From: Bacillus sp. HF117_J1_D
Lineage (GTDB): Bacteria > Bacillota > Bacilli > Bacillales > Bacillaceae_C
Assembly (NCBI GenBank): GCA_009928435.1
Contig: JAABNQ010000023.1
Location: 1-47,498 of the forward strand
Direction of reading: 5' to 3'
Length of the DNA stretch: 47,498 bases
Shown one piece after another: positions 35,386 through 43,583 of the stretch (position 1 is its first letter; every line of letters starts with the position of its first letter). Made by a program: the position numbers and the translations under genes. The notes under the pieces are model-generated. The model ran no database searches and was not told where the DNA came from. It worked only from the letters and a program-made list of their open reading frames with translations.

Positions 35386-36129
35386 ATGAATGATTTGTGG
35401 ATTGTGGACAATCTGAAGCGAATAAGAGAAAGAATGGACTCAGCTTGTCAGTCTGCCGGTAGAAAAAATGAGGAAGTGAAGCTACTGCTAGCTACGAAAA
35501 CCGTCCCTGTGGAAAGAATGAAGCAAGCTCTTGATGCTGGAGAAACATTGATTGGTGAAAATAAAGTTCAGGAATTGCAGCAAAAATATTCACTGCTCCA
35601 AAATAATCGGACGAAATGGCACTTCATTGGTCATTTGCAAACGAATAAGGTGAAAAATGTATTAAAGTATGTCACATGTATTCATTCGGTTGATCGTTTG
35701 AAATTAGGGAAGGCGATCCATAAACAGCTCACAAAAGAGAACAGGCAAATAGACATTCTTGTTCAAGTGAACACTTCATATGAAGAAAGCAAGTTCGGAA
35801 TTCCTCCGGAAGAAACGTTAGATTTGATCGAGCAGCTTGCTGAACTGAATACATTAAATATTAAGGGACTTATGACGATTGGGAAACTAACTACTGATAG
35901 TAAGGAAACTAGAAAATGCTTTCGTCTACTAAAGTCAATCCAGCAGCAGATTATTCAGCAAAATTATCCTGGAGTTGAAATGGATATTCTGTCAATGGGC
36001 ATGTCCGGCGATTTGGAAGTGGCTATAGAGGAAGGAGCAACAATGATTCGTGTAGGGACTGCAATTTTTGGAGAAAGAATATATCCCGACAGTTATTACT
36101 GGAATGAAAAATCATCCATATTAGAATAA
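35386..36129 (+). CDS. YggS-family PLP-binding protein
   Basis: The 247-residue protein is a fold-type III alanine-racemase-like barrel without the racemase C-terminal domain. The PLP lysine is in LLATKTVPVE; other family motifs are IGENKVQEL, WHFIGHLQTNK and the phosphate-binding SMGMSGDLEVAIEEG with VRVGTAIFG-like ending (IRVGTAIFG). Family members buffer PLP and affect amino-acid and keto-acid balance; no enzymatic activity is firmly established. In Bacillus the usual copy lies in the divisome ylm cluster, so this one, beside serC and serA, is probably a second copy. Start: ATG after GAAACGGGGAAGC. Confidence 0.9.
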   Translation: MNDLWIVDNLKRIRERMDSACQSAGRKNEEVKLLLATKTVPVERMKQALDAGETLIGENKVQELQQKYSLLQNNRTKWHFIGHLQTNKVKNVLKYVTCIHSVDRLKLGKAIHKQLTKENRQIDILVQVNTSYEESKFGIPPEETLDLIEQLAELNTLNIKGLMTIGKLTTDSKETRKCFRLLKSIQQQIIQQNYPGVEMDILSMGMSGDLEVAIEEGATMIRVGTAIFGERIYPDSYYWNEKSSILE

Positions 36130-36149
36130 ACTAATCGAACAAATACAAT

Positions 36150-36188
36150 GAGCCTCGGATCCTGATGAACGGGATAGTGGCTCTTTAT
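36150..36188 (+). terminator. Intrinsic terminator after the YggS-type gene
   Basis: GAGCC pairs with GGCTC and, inside, GATCC with GGGAT, followed by TTTATT. The sequence from here to 36316 contains no gene. Confidence 0.65.
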
Positions 36189-36316
36189 TAACTTGAAAAT
36201 CTTGTATCTAGGTTCCATATAGAGATTCATAGACGATTTACTCCAAGTTTTAAGTCTGTAGCTTGATGTGGATTAATTGGTACCACTGCTACGCAGGTCC
36301 AAGAGGAGGGAGAAAA

Positions 36317-37912
36317 ATGTTTAAAGTTTTAGTGTCAGATTATTCCATTAGCGATTTTGGTTTGCAGCAACTGAGAAACGCAGAGGACATTCAGGTCACA
36401 AAATTGACGGGGCTAAGCGAAGAAGAGCTTATTTCAATAATCAATGAATATGATGCATTAATCGTCAGTTATCAAACAAAAGTGACTCGGAATATCTTGA
36501 AGGCCGGCATCAATTTGAAGGTCGTGGGCTGCGCAGGAGTGAGCGTTGACAACATTGATTTAAACGCAGCAACGACTCTAGGGATTGTTGTGATCAATGC
36601 GCCAGACGGAAATACGGTTTCGACGTGTGAGCATACCTTTGCAATGATGATGGCATTGGCTCGGCATGTGCCACAGGCCAATGCAAAGACAGTTTCTGGG
36701 GTGTGGGATCGCCAATCATTCCTTGGTGTTGAACTGCAAAACAAGACGCTTGGTATCCTTGGGCTTGGGCGTATCGGAATTGAAGTGGCTAAACGCGCGG
36801 CAGCGTTTGGTATGAAAGTTATTGGCCACGATTCCTTTATGTCGGAGGAACGGGCGAGAAAATGGGGCATCAAGCTCACGACTGTAGATGAAATTCTGAG
36901 AACAGCTGATTTCATCACTCTTCATACTCCGCTACAAAGAGAATCAAATTACATGATTGCCAAGCCACAATTCGATCTAATGAAACCGGGAATGCGCATT
37001 ATTAACTGCGACCGTGCTGGAATGATTGATGAAAGTGATCTTGTTCAGGCGCTTGACGAAGGAATTTTGGCAGGGGCAGCTTTTGATGTATTTGAAGAGG
37101 AGCCGCCAACCCGAGATCATCCCTTTTTAAATCATCCAAAGATTATTGTTACCCCCCATTTGAGTGCTTCCACTTTGGAAGCACAAGAAAATGTTGCCAT
37201 TGATGTTTCCAAGCAAGTGATCAATCTATTGCGAAATGAACCGTTTCAAAACGCAGTCAATATGCAGACGATTTCCGGCGATCACTTGAACAGATTAAAC
37301 CCCTACTTTACGTTAAGCGAACAACTTGGAAAATCGCTTGCTCAAATGACCGAAGGTGCAGTACGTGATATTACAGTGGGGTGTGCAGGTGAGCTTGCGG
37401 AACTAGACACTTCACCACTTATACCCTATGTATTGAAGGGCATACTTTCTCATCATCTTGGGACAGAACATGTCAATATTGTCAATGCTACTCATTTAGC
37501 GAAAGAACGTGACCTTAACTTTGTGGTTCAAAAGTCACTCATACCCCAAAGTTCGCCAAATGAAATGATGATACGTATGAAGACGACTAAAGAGGAGAGA
37601 TGGGTAAGAGGGTCTCTGCTTCCTGAAGTAGGGGAGCGACTTGTTCAAATCGGTCCATACTCGGTTGACATTCCTCCTTCAGGACAAGTTTTATTAATTT
37701 CACAGATGGACAGGCCGGGGATTATTGGCCGGGTTGGCAGAGTGCTCGGTAGAAACGGCATTGATATTGTCACGATGCAAGTAGGTCACAACAAAATTGG
37801 CCATTCAGCGTTAATGATTTTAAAAATTGATAAAACGGCACCCGAAAGCGTGATTGAAGAATTATACATGATACCAGAAATCAGACGCATACGAGAAATA
37901 TCTTTTGACTGA
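36317..37912 (+). CDS. serA: D-3-phosphoglycerate dehydrogenase paralogue with altered substrate residues
   Basis: The 531-residue protein has the full SerA order: substrate and NAD domains (1-310), ASB domain (about 320-450) and ACT domain (about 455-531, SQMDRPGIIGRVGRVLGR). The Rossmann motif GLGRIG, catalytic Glu (FDVFEEEPP) and His (TPHLSAST) are kept. Three substrate-side segments differ from B. subtilis SerA as I remember it: VRSATKV is VSYQTKV, VGRAGVGVDN is VGCAGVSVDN (loss of the Arg that contacts 3-phosphoglycerate phosphate), and NCARGG is NCDRAG. The start ATG 36317 follows AGAGGAGGGAG. It probably oxidises a different 2-hydroxyacid, feeding the SerC-like aminotransferase. Confidence 0.9.
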   Translation: MFKVLVSDYSISDFGLQQLRNAEDIQVTKLTGLSEEELISIINEYDALIVSYQTKVTRNILKAGINLKVVGCAGVSVDNIDLNAATTLGIVVINAPDGNTVSTCEHTFAMMMALARHVPQANAKTVSGVWDRQSFLGVELQNKTLGILGLGRIGIEVAKRAAAFGMKVIGHDSFMSEERARKWGIKLTTVDEILRTADFITLHTPLQRESNYMIAKPQFDLMKPGMRIINCDRAGMIDESDLVQALDEGILAGAAFDVFEEEPPTRDHPFLNHPKIIVTPHLSASTLEAQENVAIDVSKQVINLLRNEPFQNAVNMQTISGDHLNRLNPYFTLSEQLGKSLAQMTEGAVRDITVGCAGELAELDTSPLIPYVLKGILSHHLGTEHVNIVNATHLAKERDLNFVVQKSLIPQSSPNEMMIRMKTTKEERWVRGSLLPEVGERLVQIGPYSVDIPPSGQVLLISQMDRPGIIGRVGRVLGRNGIDIVTMQVGHNKIGHSALMILKIDKTAPESVIEELYMIPEIRRIREISFD

Positions 37913-38174
37913 AAATACCTAACGAAGAAAGCGCGCTAGTTGAGGAAAACTCTGTATCCGTTTGGCAGCTAGCATTCTGTCAGGTGAAAAATTGAGAAGA
38001 GCTTATTCACGATGTCTTTGCCGTAGATCGCATACATCTGGGATAGAGCTCCTTCTTTCCATCTTGAAGTTTACTTTTACTAGAGGGAGAAAAAACAAGT
38101 GAATAGATCACTTGGGCCGTAGTTATTTAAGCAGCGATGTTGTTCGAAAGATCTTTCGGGAGGAGATGCCTGTA

Positions 38175-39605
38175 TTATAAAAGCATCTCCGCAAGACGAC
38201 AAATTCCCTCTTCAATAGCTGCTTCATCCACTTTAGCAAAGCCTAGAACCCATCCTTTTCGATCACTTTGCATGCAATAAGTACTGAGCGGGTAGACACG
38301 TATCCCTCTTTTAAGCGCTTGGTACGTCACAGCTTCTTCATCAAACGATTCATCAGCTTCAAGAAGCATATGCAATCCTGTTTCTATGCCGCTTAGTTTA
38401 AAACGTTCCCCTAACCCGGTTTTGATAATAGCCCTCGTCATGGCTTCGTGTCTACGTCGATATACATTTCTTATTCTCCTCATATGGCGCATAAAATGAC
38501 CGTGTTCGATAAAATGAGCAAGCGTTAATTGCTCCATAATTGGAAGATGTCGATAGGTCAATTCATGTACTAGAGCGAGTTGGCGGACGGCCTCTTTTGG
38601 ACCAACAATTGCTGATATTCGAATGCCAGGGGCAATCATTTTGGAAAAGCTCATCATATACAAGGTATTTTGGGGCTGTTGGCTGAACAATGTTGGGAGT
38701 GGGCCACCGCGATATCTAAATTCGCCATCATAATCATCTTCAACAATCCAGAATTGTTGTTGGGTAGCCATGTGTAACAATTGTTGTCTGCGAGGTTCAG
38801 ACATAATAACCCCAACGGCGCATTGGTGTGAAGGTGTAACAAAGACAAGTTTAGATTGTGGATGAATGCGATCTACTCGTAGTCCGTACTCATCAACAGG
38901 AACAGGAACAACATTCATCCTCCGATATTTCATTGTCATCCAAGAAGTTGGATAGCCGGGATCTTCAACGGAAACCGTTTCTCCTTCATGTAAAAGCGCT
39001 TGGGCGATTAAATCTATGCTATGCTGCGCACCTGAAGTTAATATAATTTGATCGATATCCACGTGAACGCCCCGCTCGAATGTCAAGTAACGTTGAATCT
39101 GTTCACGCAGCGGTACGAAGCCATAGACATTACCGTAACCCCAGTTGGATAAATCTGCTTTCGCTGATGCTTGTAAAAACGATTGTCTCCAATTTTTTTG
39201 AAAATGCTCGTCCAAATATGGCTCGTGTGGACAGAAGTCGATTTCTACGTTTCTAGTTTCTTTTCCTCTAAACCAGCTATGCATTTGGTTAACGGCAGAA
39301 TTTAACAAAGGTAAGTCTGGTGTAGATGGCCCTGGAGCTATAACTTCATTTGCAGAGCTCGTTTTATAGCCCCATTCACTTACTCTTGTTCCCCCGCGAC
39401 GATTTGTTACAGTATAACCGCGACTGAATAATTCCTCATAAACTATTTGTATGGTTGAGCGCGAGACACCGACTAATTGTGCGAGCTCGCGAGATGGAGG
39501 GAGTAATTCCCCTGGCGGCCATTTCCCTGTCTTAATATTGTGAATGGATTGGTCAAGCAATTGCTGCCATATGGGACTTTTATTTTTCCGATCAATTTTT
39601 AGCAT
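38175..39605 (-). CDS. MocR/GabR-type regulator (GntR HTH fused to aminotransferase)
   Basis: The 476-residue protein has a GntR winged HTH (about 5-75, including PPSRELAQLVGVSRSTIQIV) joined by a linker to a fold-type I aminotransferase domain (about 110-476). The latter has the PLP Lys in MSFSKMIAPGIR and Asp/Tyr cofactor residues in IVEDDYDGEFRY. MocR proteins sense PLP or amino-acid/PLP adducts. The start at 39605 fits the family N-terminus; the longer upstream frame is not conserved-looking. The target gene is unclear because no intact gene diverges from it; the region upstream looks degraded. Confidence 0.88.
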   Translation of the reverse strand: MLKIDRKNKSPIWQQLLDQSIHNIKTGKWPPGELLPPSRELAQLVGVSRSTIQIVYEELFSRGYTVTNRRGGTRVSEWGYKTSSANEVIAPGPSTPDLPLLNSAVNQMHSWFRGKETRNVEIDFCPHEPYLDEHFQKNWRQSFLQASAKADLSNWGYGNVYGFVPLREQIQRYLTFERGVHVDIDQIILTSGAQHSIDLIAQALLHEGETVSVEDPGYPTSWMTMKYRRMNVVPVPVDEYGLRVDRIHPQSKLVFVTPSHQCAVGVIMSEPRRQQLLHMATQQQFWIVEDDYDGEFRYRGGPLPTLFSQQPQNTLYMMSFSKMIAPGIRISAIVGPKEAVRQLALVHELTYRHLPIMEQLTLAHFIEHGHFMRHMRRIRNVYRRRHEAMTRAIIKTGLGERFKLSGIETGLHMLLEADESFDEEAVTYQALKRGIRVYPLSTYCMQSDRKGWVLGFAKVDEAAIEEGICRLAEMLL

Positions 39606-40091
39606 TCGTTTCACTTCCGGATGATTTCGTATTATGGATTGTTTAATCTGATAAATATGGATGCTTTTACACACTCCATTAACTGATATACTATCAAAAA
39701 ATAGCTGGTTTAACAATATGACAGATTTAGGTAGAGAATAAAGAAACCGAAAGGAGTTTGATTATGAATAACTAAAAAAAGACATAGTACTGGAGAAAAT
39801 ATGGGTAAAATGCCAGAGAACTGACGGGAATATTGATTAGCGAAGGACACATCGTTTAATGAGGAAATAAAGGAAAATTTTGAAGAAGTGCTTGATTTTG
39901 TTTTCGAAAATGAGCAATCATGCCAACTTCTCAAGTCTACTCCAGACTAAGCCCCGCACGAAGCGTGGCATAACAGAAACGAAAAGTCACATAATAAAAT
40001 CCTCCTCTGCTATAATGACAAAGGTTTCGATAGCCAGTGTCGGGCAGAGGGGGGATTTTAATTTCTCTTTTTTTGGCCGTGGCGTATCAAA
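39606..40091. other. Degraded region between mocR and hisC
   Basis: No intact gene was found. An isolated good ribosome binding site (GAAAGGAGTTTG, 39751-39762) is followed by ATGAATAACTAA, a three-codon ORF, and the following bases have scattered stops in all frames. This may be the remains of a gene that the MocR regulator once controlled. Confidence 0.35.
39996..40059. terminator. Terminator beyond hisC
   Basis: AAAATCCTCCTCTGC and GCAGAGGGGGGATTTT pair with one mismatch across a 33-nt loop that holds a smaller stem. T runs on both sides would allow termination of hisC on the minus strand. Confidence 0.6.
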
Positions 40092-41198
40092 TTATGGCCT
40101 CATGATTTCATCTAACTCGTGGATAAAGACCTCGTTTTCGAATTTTGTTCCAACTGACACGCGAATATGGCAAGGAAGATTCCAAGCGCCGCCATATCGA
40201 ACAATAATTCCTTTGTCCAACAGTTGCTCATATATGGATTTTGCATTTGGCCCGAGCTCTACTAGAACGAAATTACTCATGCTTTCAATGAACGGAAGGC
40301 GAAGCTCCTTGAATGCACGGTAAAGCTGTTTCCGCCCTTCCATATTCGATTGAAGGGATGAGTGGACATGCTCATCATCGTGTATAGCTGCTGCAGCCGC
40401 AACTTGCGCCAGTGCATTCACATTAAACGGTTCCTTTACCTTTAGAATATGTTGGATAATGAACTCAGGGACTGCCCCAAAACCGACCCGTAATCCAGCT
40501 AGCCCATATACCTTAGAAAAAGTCTGAAGCACGACAATAGGGTAACCGGCACGAACAAATTCCAGTCCGTTTGTGTAATCAGCGGCCCCAGCGTACTGGC
40601 TGTATGCTGTATCAAACAAAACAAGAACATGTTTTGGCAGGGCTTCCAGCAGGTGTTGTAAGTCAGCTTTCGTTAAGTAGGTTCCAGTAGGGTTGTTTGG
40701 TGAACAGATACAAACTATTTTGGTTCGTTCCGTAACTTTTTCTATCAACGCGTCTACATTAAAAGTGTAGTTCTCGCCAAGCGGTACTTTAATGATGTTC
40801 GCTCCCATAAGATTAGCCCCGAATTCATATTCGCTAAAAGATGGGGAGGGTATGATGATCTCGTCGCCGGGTTCCAGAAAGGACTCAGAGACGAGTGTAA
40901 TCAGTTCATCTCCGCCATTCGTAATGATCAATTGTTCCGGCTTCAAATCTAACTTTGCGGCAATCTCCTTCCTCAAAATTGATGTATTTGCATCAGGGTA
41001 ACGATGAATATCAGTTAATGAATGACTGAGGGCTTTCAATGCATAAGGTGAAGGCCCCAGCGGATTCTCGTTAGAAGCCAATTTAATGACTTGATCTAAA
41101 CCCCGCTCGTTCTGGAGCTCCCAAATCGGCTTTCCCGGTAAATAAGGCTGGATGTTCTGTATGGTTTTCCGTGCTCTAATCTCTATGTTTTTAGACAT
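40092..41198 (-). CDS. hisC: Histidinol-phosphate/aromatic aminotransferase
   Basis: The 368-residue fold-type I aminotransferase has KLASNENPLGPSP at the N-terminus, ITNGGDELI, CSPNNPTGTYL, the PLP lysine in LQTFSKVYGLAGLRVG and a C-terminal RVSVGTKFENE. It converts histidinol-phosphate or an aromatic 2-oxo acid and glutamate; outside a his or aro operon the true substrate is open. The start is the ATG at 41198, placed 7 nt after GAGGAG; the longer frame starts upstream of the ribosome binding site. In this island it may act on the product of the divergent SerA/SerC pair. Confidence 0.88.
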   Translation of the reverse strand: MSKNIEIRARKTIQNIQPYLPGKPIWELQNERGLDQVIKLASNENPLGPSPYALKALSHSLTDIHRYPDANTSILRKEIAAKLDLKPEQLIITNGGDELITLVSESFLEPGDEIIIPSPSFSEYEFGANLMGANIIKVPLGENYTFNVDALIEKVTERTKIVCICSPNNPTGTYLTKADLQHLLEALPKHVLVLFDTAYSQYAGAADYTNGLEFVRAGYPIVVLQTFSKVYGLAGLRVGFGAVPEFIIQHILKVKEPFNVNALAQVAAAAAIHDDEHVHSSLQSNMEGRKQLYRAFKELRLPFIESMSNFVLVELGPNAKSIYEQLLDKGIIVRYGGAWNLPCHIRVSVGTKFENEVFIHELDEIMRP

Positions 41199-41406
41199 GA
41201 CACATCTCCTCACGACCTATTGTCAAAACTTTTCTTACCTTATGATTGTAACCCTTCCTTTATATGAAGTAACGATCCAATCATTTTCCTTTTAAACAGT
41301 CCATTCTTTATGATGAGCATTTTGCCAAATTCATTTTCCATAAAAATAGATGTAAAAAAAGATTAAGATAATTAATGTATTTGCTGTATCCATTTATTTG
41401 ACGCCT

Positions 41407-41415
41407 CATACGATA
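41407..41415 (+). promoter_or_regulatory. SigK-like -10 element upstream of the coat genes
   Basis: CATACGATA matches the SigK -10 consensus CATAnnnTA, about 30 bp before the first coat gene. No clear AC -35 was found at the right distance, so this is suggestive only. Mother-cell SigK control would fit late coat genes. Confidence 0.4.
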
Positions 41416-41444
41416 TATTAAATTGTTAGAAATGAGGCGATTAA

Positions 41445-41789
41445 ATGTCAGATGTTAATCAAAATGAACACACAAATGGTACAAAAAATAGCGGATCAAC
41501 CTGTTCAAGTACTACTAATGCTCATTCATCAAGAGGCAAGGGAAAAAGTACAGGTACAACAACGACAGGGTCATCCAGTACTAGTACCACTGGTGGAAAA
41601 GGCAAAGGGAAAGGCAAAGGTGGGACAACCGGGAGCAGTACCAGTACGGGTACAACAACGACAGGATCATCCTGTAAGAGTACCTCAAGGAGAAAAGGTA
41701 AAGGCGGATCAACTGGGAGCAGCACAGATACAACTACAAGTTCAACCAGCAGTTGTTCAAGAAGGCGCAGCAGAAGACGCACTAGATAA
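41445..41789 (+). CDS. Low-complexity Ser/Thr/Gly/Lys/Arg spore coat protein (CotG-like, candidate CotH substrate)
   Basis: The 114-residue protein has no globular domain. After a short Asn-rich head it consists of alternating Ser/Thr blocks (STGTTTTGSSST, TSTGTTTTGSSCK) and Gly-Lys blocks (GKGKGKGKGG, RRKGKGG), ending in an Arg-rich tail (SRRRSRRRTR). DNA repeats such as ACAACAACGACAGG encode it. B. subtilis CotG and the tail of CotB have the same Ser plus basic character and are phosphorylated by CotH, which is the next gene here. GAGGCG precedes the ATG. A second frame of similar length over the same bases lacks a ribosome binding site and is a shadow. Confidence 0.75.
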   Translation: MSDVNQNEHTNGTKNSGSTCSSTTNAHSSRGKGKSTGTTTTGSSSTSTTGGKGKGKGKGGTTGSSTSTGTTTTGSSCKSTSRRKGKGGSTGSSTDTTTSSTSSCSRRRSRRRTR

Positions 41790-41807
41790 AATAAAAACTG
41801 TTTGGAA

Positions 41808-41839
41808 AAAGAGGGGTGTCTTATTTACTCCTCTCTTTG
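41808..41839 (+). terminator. Hairpin between the coat protein and cotH
   Basis: AAAGAGGGG and CTCCTCTCTTT form an imperfect stem with a few T residues after it, which may reduce cotH expression relative to the coat protein. Confidence 0.45.
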
Positions 41840-41871
41840 CTATTACTTGAATTCGAGTGAGGTGCAAAACC

Positions 41872-42957
41872 ATGGCGAACCAAATACCAACTTTTTCATT
41901 ATTAATGGAGGAAAGTGATTTGGAAGAACTTCGGAGTGATATTTGGAACGATGTACCTTTACCTGCTAAATTGATTTTCCGCGACACCACATATGACATT
42001 GATATTGCTTACAGAGGTTCATATACACGCGAGTTTCGTAAACGGTCTTATTTCATAGAATTTATTGAGCCCGAGATGTTTGAGGGGAGTAGGGAAATTC
42101 ACCTGAATGCTGAATATCGAGATCCATCTCTTATCAGAAATAAATTATCCCTTGATTTTTTTCATGACCTAGGTGTTTTATCACCGAAAAGCTACAACGT
42201 CAACTTGATTCGCAATGGTATTCCTAAAGGCATATACCTCGTATTGGAATCTGTAGATGATTTATTTCTTAAGAAAAGGGATCTCTCCATAGGTCCCATT
42301 TATTATGCAATAAATAATAATGCTAACTTCTCATTTAAAAGGGACGGTCGTAAAAAGAGATCAAGAATTTCTGGATACAGACGAAAGATTGGGAACAAAG
42401 AAGATGATGAATCACTAAGGAAACTTATTGATGTAATAAATACAACATCGGATTTGGAGTTTTCCAAAGTCATTCCTGATTATGTGGATATTGATAAGTA
42501 TTTAGGCTGGATGGTTGGAGCGGTCTGTACCATGAATAATGACGGATTTACACACAATTATGCACTGTATCAAAATACACAAACAAGCCTGTTTGAAATG
42601 ATTCCCTGGGATTATGATGCAACGTGGGGACGCAAAGTAGATGGAGGCAGAATGGCTTGTGATTACGTACCAATTCAAGGGAAAAAAGGGAATTATTTAT
42701 GCTCCCGTCTTTTACAAATAGCGGAATTTAGACAAAGGTATAAACAGAAATTGGAGAAGGTGCTCGATACAAAGTTTACTGTTTCCTATATGGAAGACAA
42801 AGTAAATACACTTTATCAATCACTTCGCTCTCATATTTTGAATGATCCCTATAAAAAACGGAAAATAGAAAAATTTAATCAGGAACCCGAAGTAATCTTT
42901 CAATTTATTAAAGATAGGAGCCATTATTTAAAAGAACACCTATCAGAACTAGATTAA
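41872..42957 (+). CDS. cotH: CotH-family spore coat protein kinase
   Basis: The 361-residue protein spans the CotH kinase fold. The basic RGSYTREFRKRSYFIEF segment (about 45-61) is where the ATP-binding Arg/Lys lie; NKLSLDFFHDLG and MNNDGFTHNYALY follow. The diagnostic IPWDYDATWG (about 240) contains the metal-binding acidic residues. CotH kinases are atypical Ser/Thr kinases that phosphorylate coat proteins during sporulation; B. subtilis CotH controls the inner and outer coat via CotB and CotG. The ATG follows GAGGTG. Its neighbours, a Ser/Thr-rich protein upstream and CotB-like genes downstream, fit that job well. Confidence 0.92.
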   Translation: MANQIPTFSLLMEESDLEELRSDIWNDVPLPAKLIFRDTTYDIDIAYRGSYTREFRKRSYFIEFIEPEMFEGSREIHLNAEYRDPSLIRNKLSLDFFHDLGVLSPKSYNVNLIRNGIPKGIYLVLESVDDLFLKKRDLSIGPIYYAINNNANFSFKRDGRKKRSRISGYRRKIGNKEDDESLRKLIDVINTTSDLEFSKVIPDYVDIDKYLGWMVGAVCTMNNDGFTHNYALYQNTQTSLFEMIPWDYDATWGRKVDGGRMACDYVPIQGKKGNYLCSRLLQIAEFRQRYKQKLEKVLDTKFTVSYMEDKVNTLYQSLRSHILNDPYKKRKIEKFNQEPEVIFQFIKDRSHYLKEHLSELD

Positions 42958-42977
42958 TAACCGGAAGGTGGATTGAA

Positions 42978-43358
42978 ATGCAGAAGGTTTCCGTACAAGA
43001 AACAGGAAAGTATGGCAGGGGTGTTTTTGCAATATATGATTTTAAAAAAGGTGATCTCATTGAAGCTGCACCGGTCATTGTTTTGCCAGAGTCAGAACGA
43101 AAATATATAAAAAAGACGAAGCTTGCAGACTATTTTTTTAACTGGGGAAAAAGGTATAGAAACCCTGCAATCGCCTTGGGTTATGGCTCTTTATATAATC
43201 ATTCTTACACACCTAATTCGAAATTTGTTAATAATCTCGATCAACTTACAATTGATTTTTATGCCCTCAAAGAAATTAAAAAAGGCGAAGAGATTACAGT
43301 TAACTATAATGGAGACCCAAATAGCGTATCAAATGTTTGGTTTGAAGTGCTTGACTAG
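42978..43358 (+). CDS. SET-domain protein (putative protein-lysine methyltransferase)
   Basis: The 126-residue protein is little more than one SET domain. It begins with GKYGRGVFA, has the NHS-type SAM-binding motif in YGSLYNHSYTPN, and ends with ALKEIKKGEEITVNYN, matching the GEELTxxY end of SET domains. The Asn-His-Ser and Tyr expected for SAM binding and methyl transfer are present. It lies 20 bp after cotH behind GGAAGGTGG and so is co-translated or co-transcribed with the kinase. SET proteins in bacteria often methylate lysine in basic proteins; the Lys-rich coat protein two genes upstream is the obvious candidate. That target is inference. Confidence 0.85.
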   Translation: MQKVSVQETGKYGRGVFAIYDFKKGDLIEAAPVIVLPESERKYIKKTKLADYFFNWGKRYRNPAIALGYGSLYNHSYTPNSKFVNNLDQLTIDFYALKEIKKGEEITVNYNGDPNSVSNVWFEVLD

Positions 43359-43583
43359 TAAAAATCATAATGGGATGACTTCAGAACAAAAGCAATCCTT
43401 CTTTTTCGCTGGCCGTAGTTATTTCTGCTGGATTTGAATAAGTCTTTGATCGGCCATTTCTCCTCTAACTTGATTGAGGCAAGTCTATATGACCTTAACA
43501 ACTAAAAATAGGCCTCTAACTGTTTCACTGTCCTTATGTGACACATATAGATATAAGGAAAATATAATAGGAGGGAATAACAT

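Noticed and set aside
36270-36316. GGTACCACTGCTACGCAGGTCC upstream of serA resembles a T-box end
   Set aside because: The core AGGGTGGTACC is not matched, only about 130 bp separate it from the previous terminator (too short for stem I), and no terminator/antiterminator pair follows.
39880-40323. 147-codon plus-strand ORF overlapping hisC
   Set aside because: Most of it is the reverse complement of hisC, and it has no ribosome binding site or family motif.
41530-41760. Short DNA repeats that could suggest a CRISPR array
   Set aside because: The repeats are in-frame codons for Ser/Thr/Gly/Lys blocks, without uniform repeat and spacer lengths.
41452-41850. 132-codon ORF overlapping the low-complexity coat gene
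   Set aside because: It lacks a ribosome binding site and its odd Val/Gln/Lys composition is that of a repeat read out of frame; the 41445 frame has the start signal and a family-like composition.
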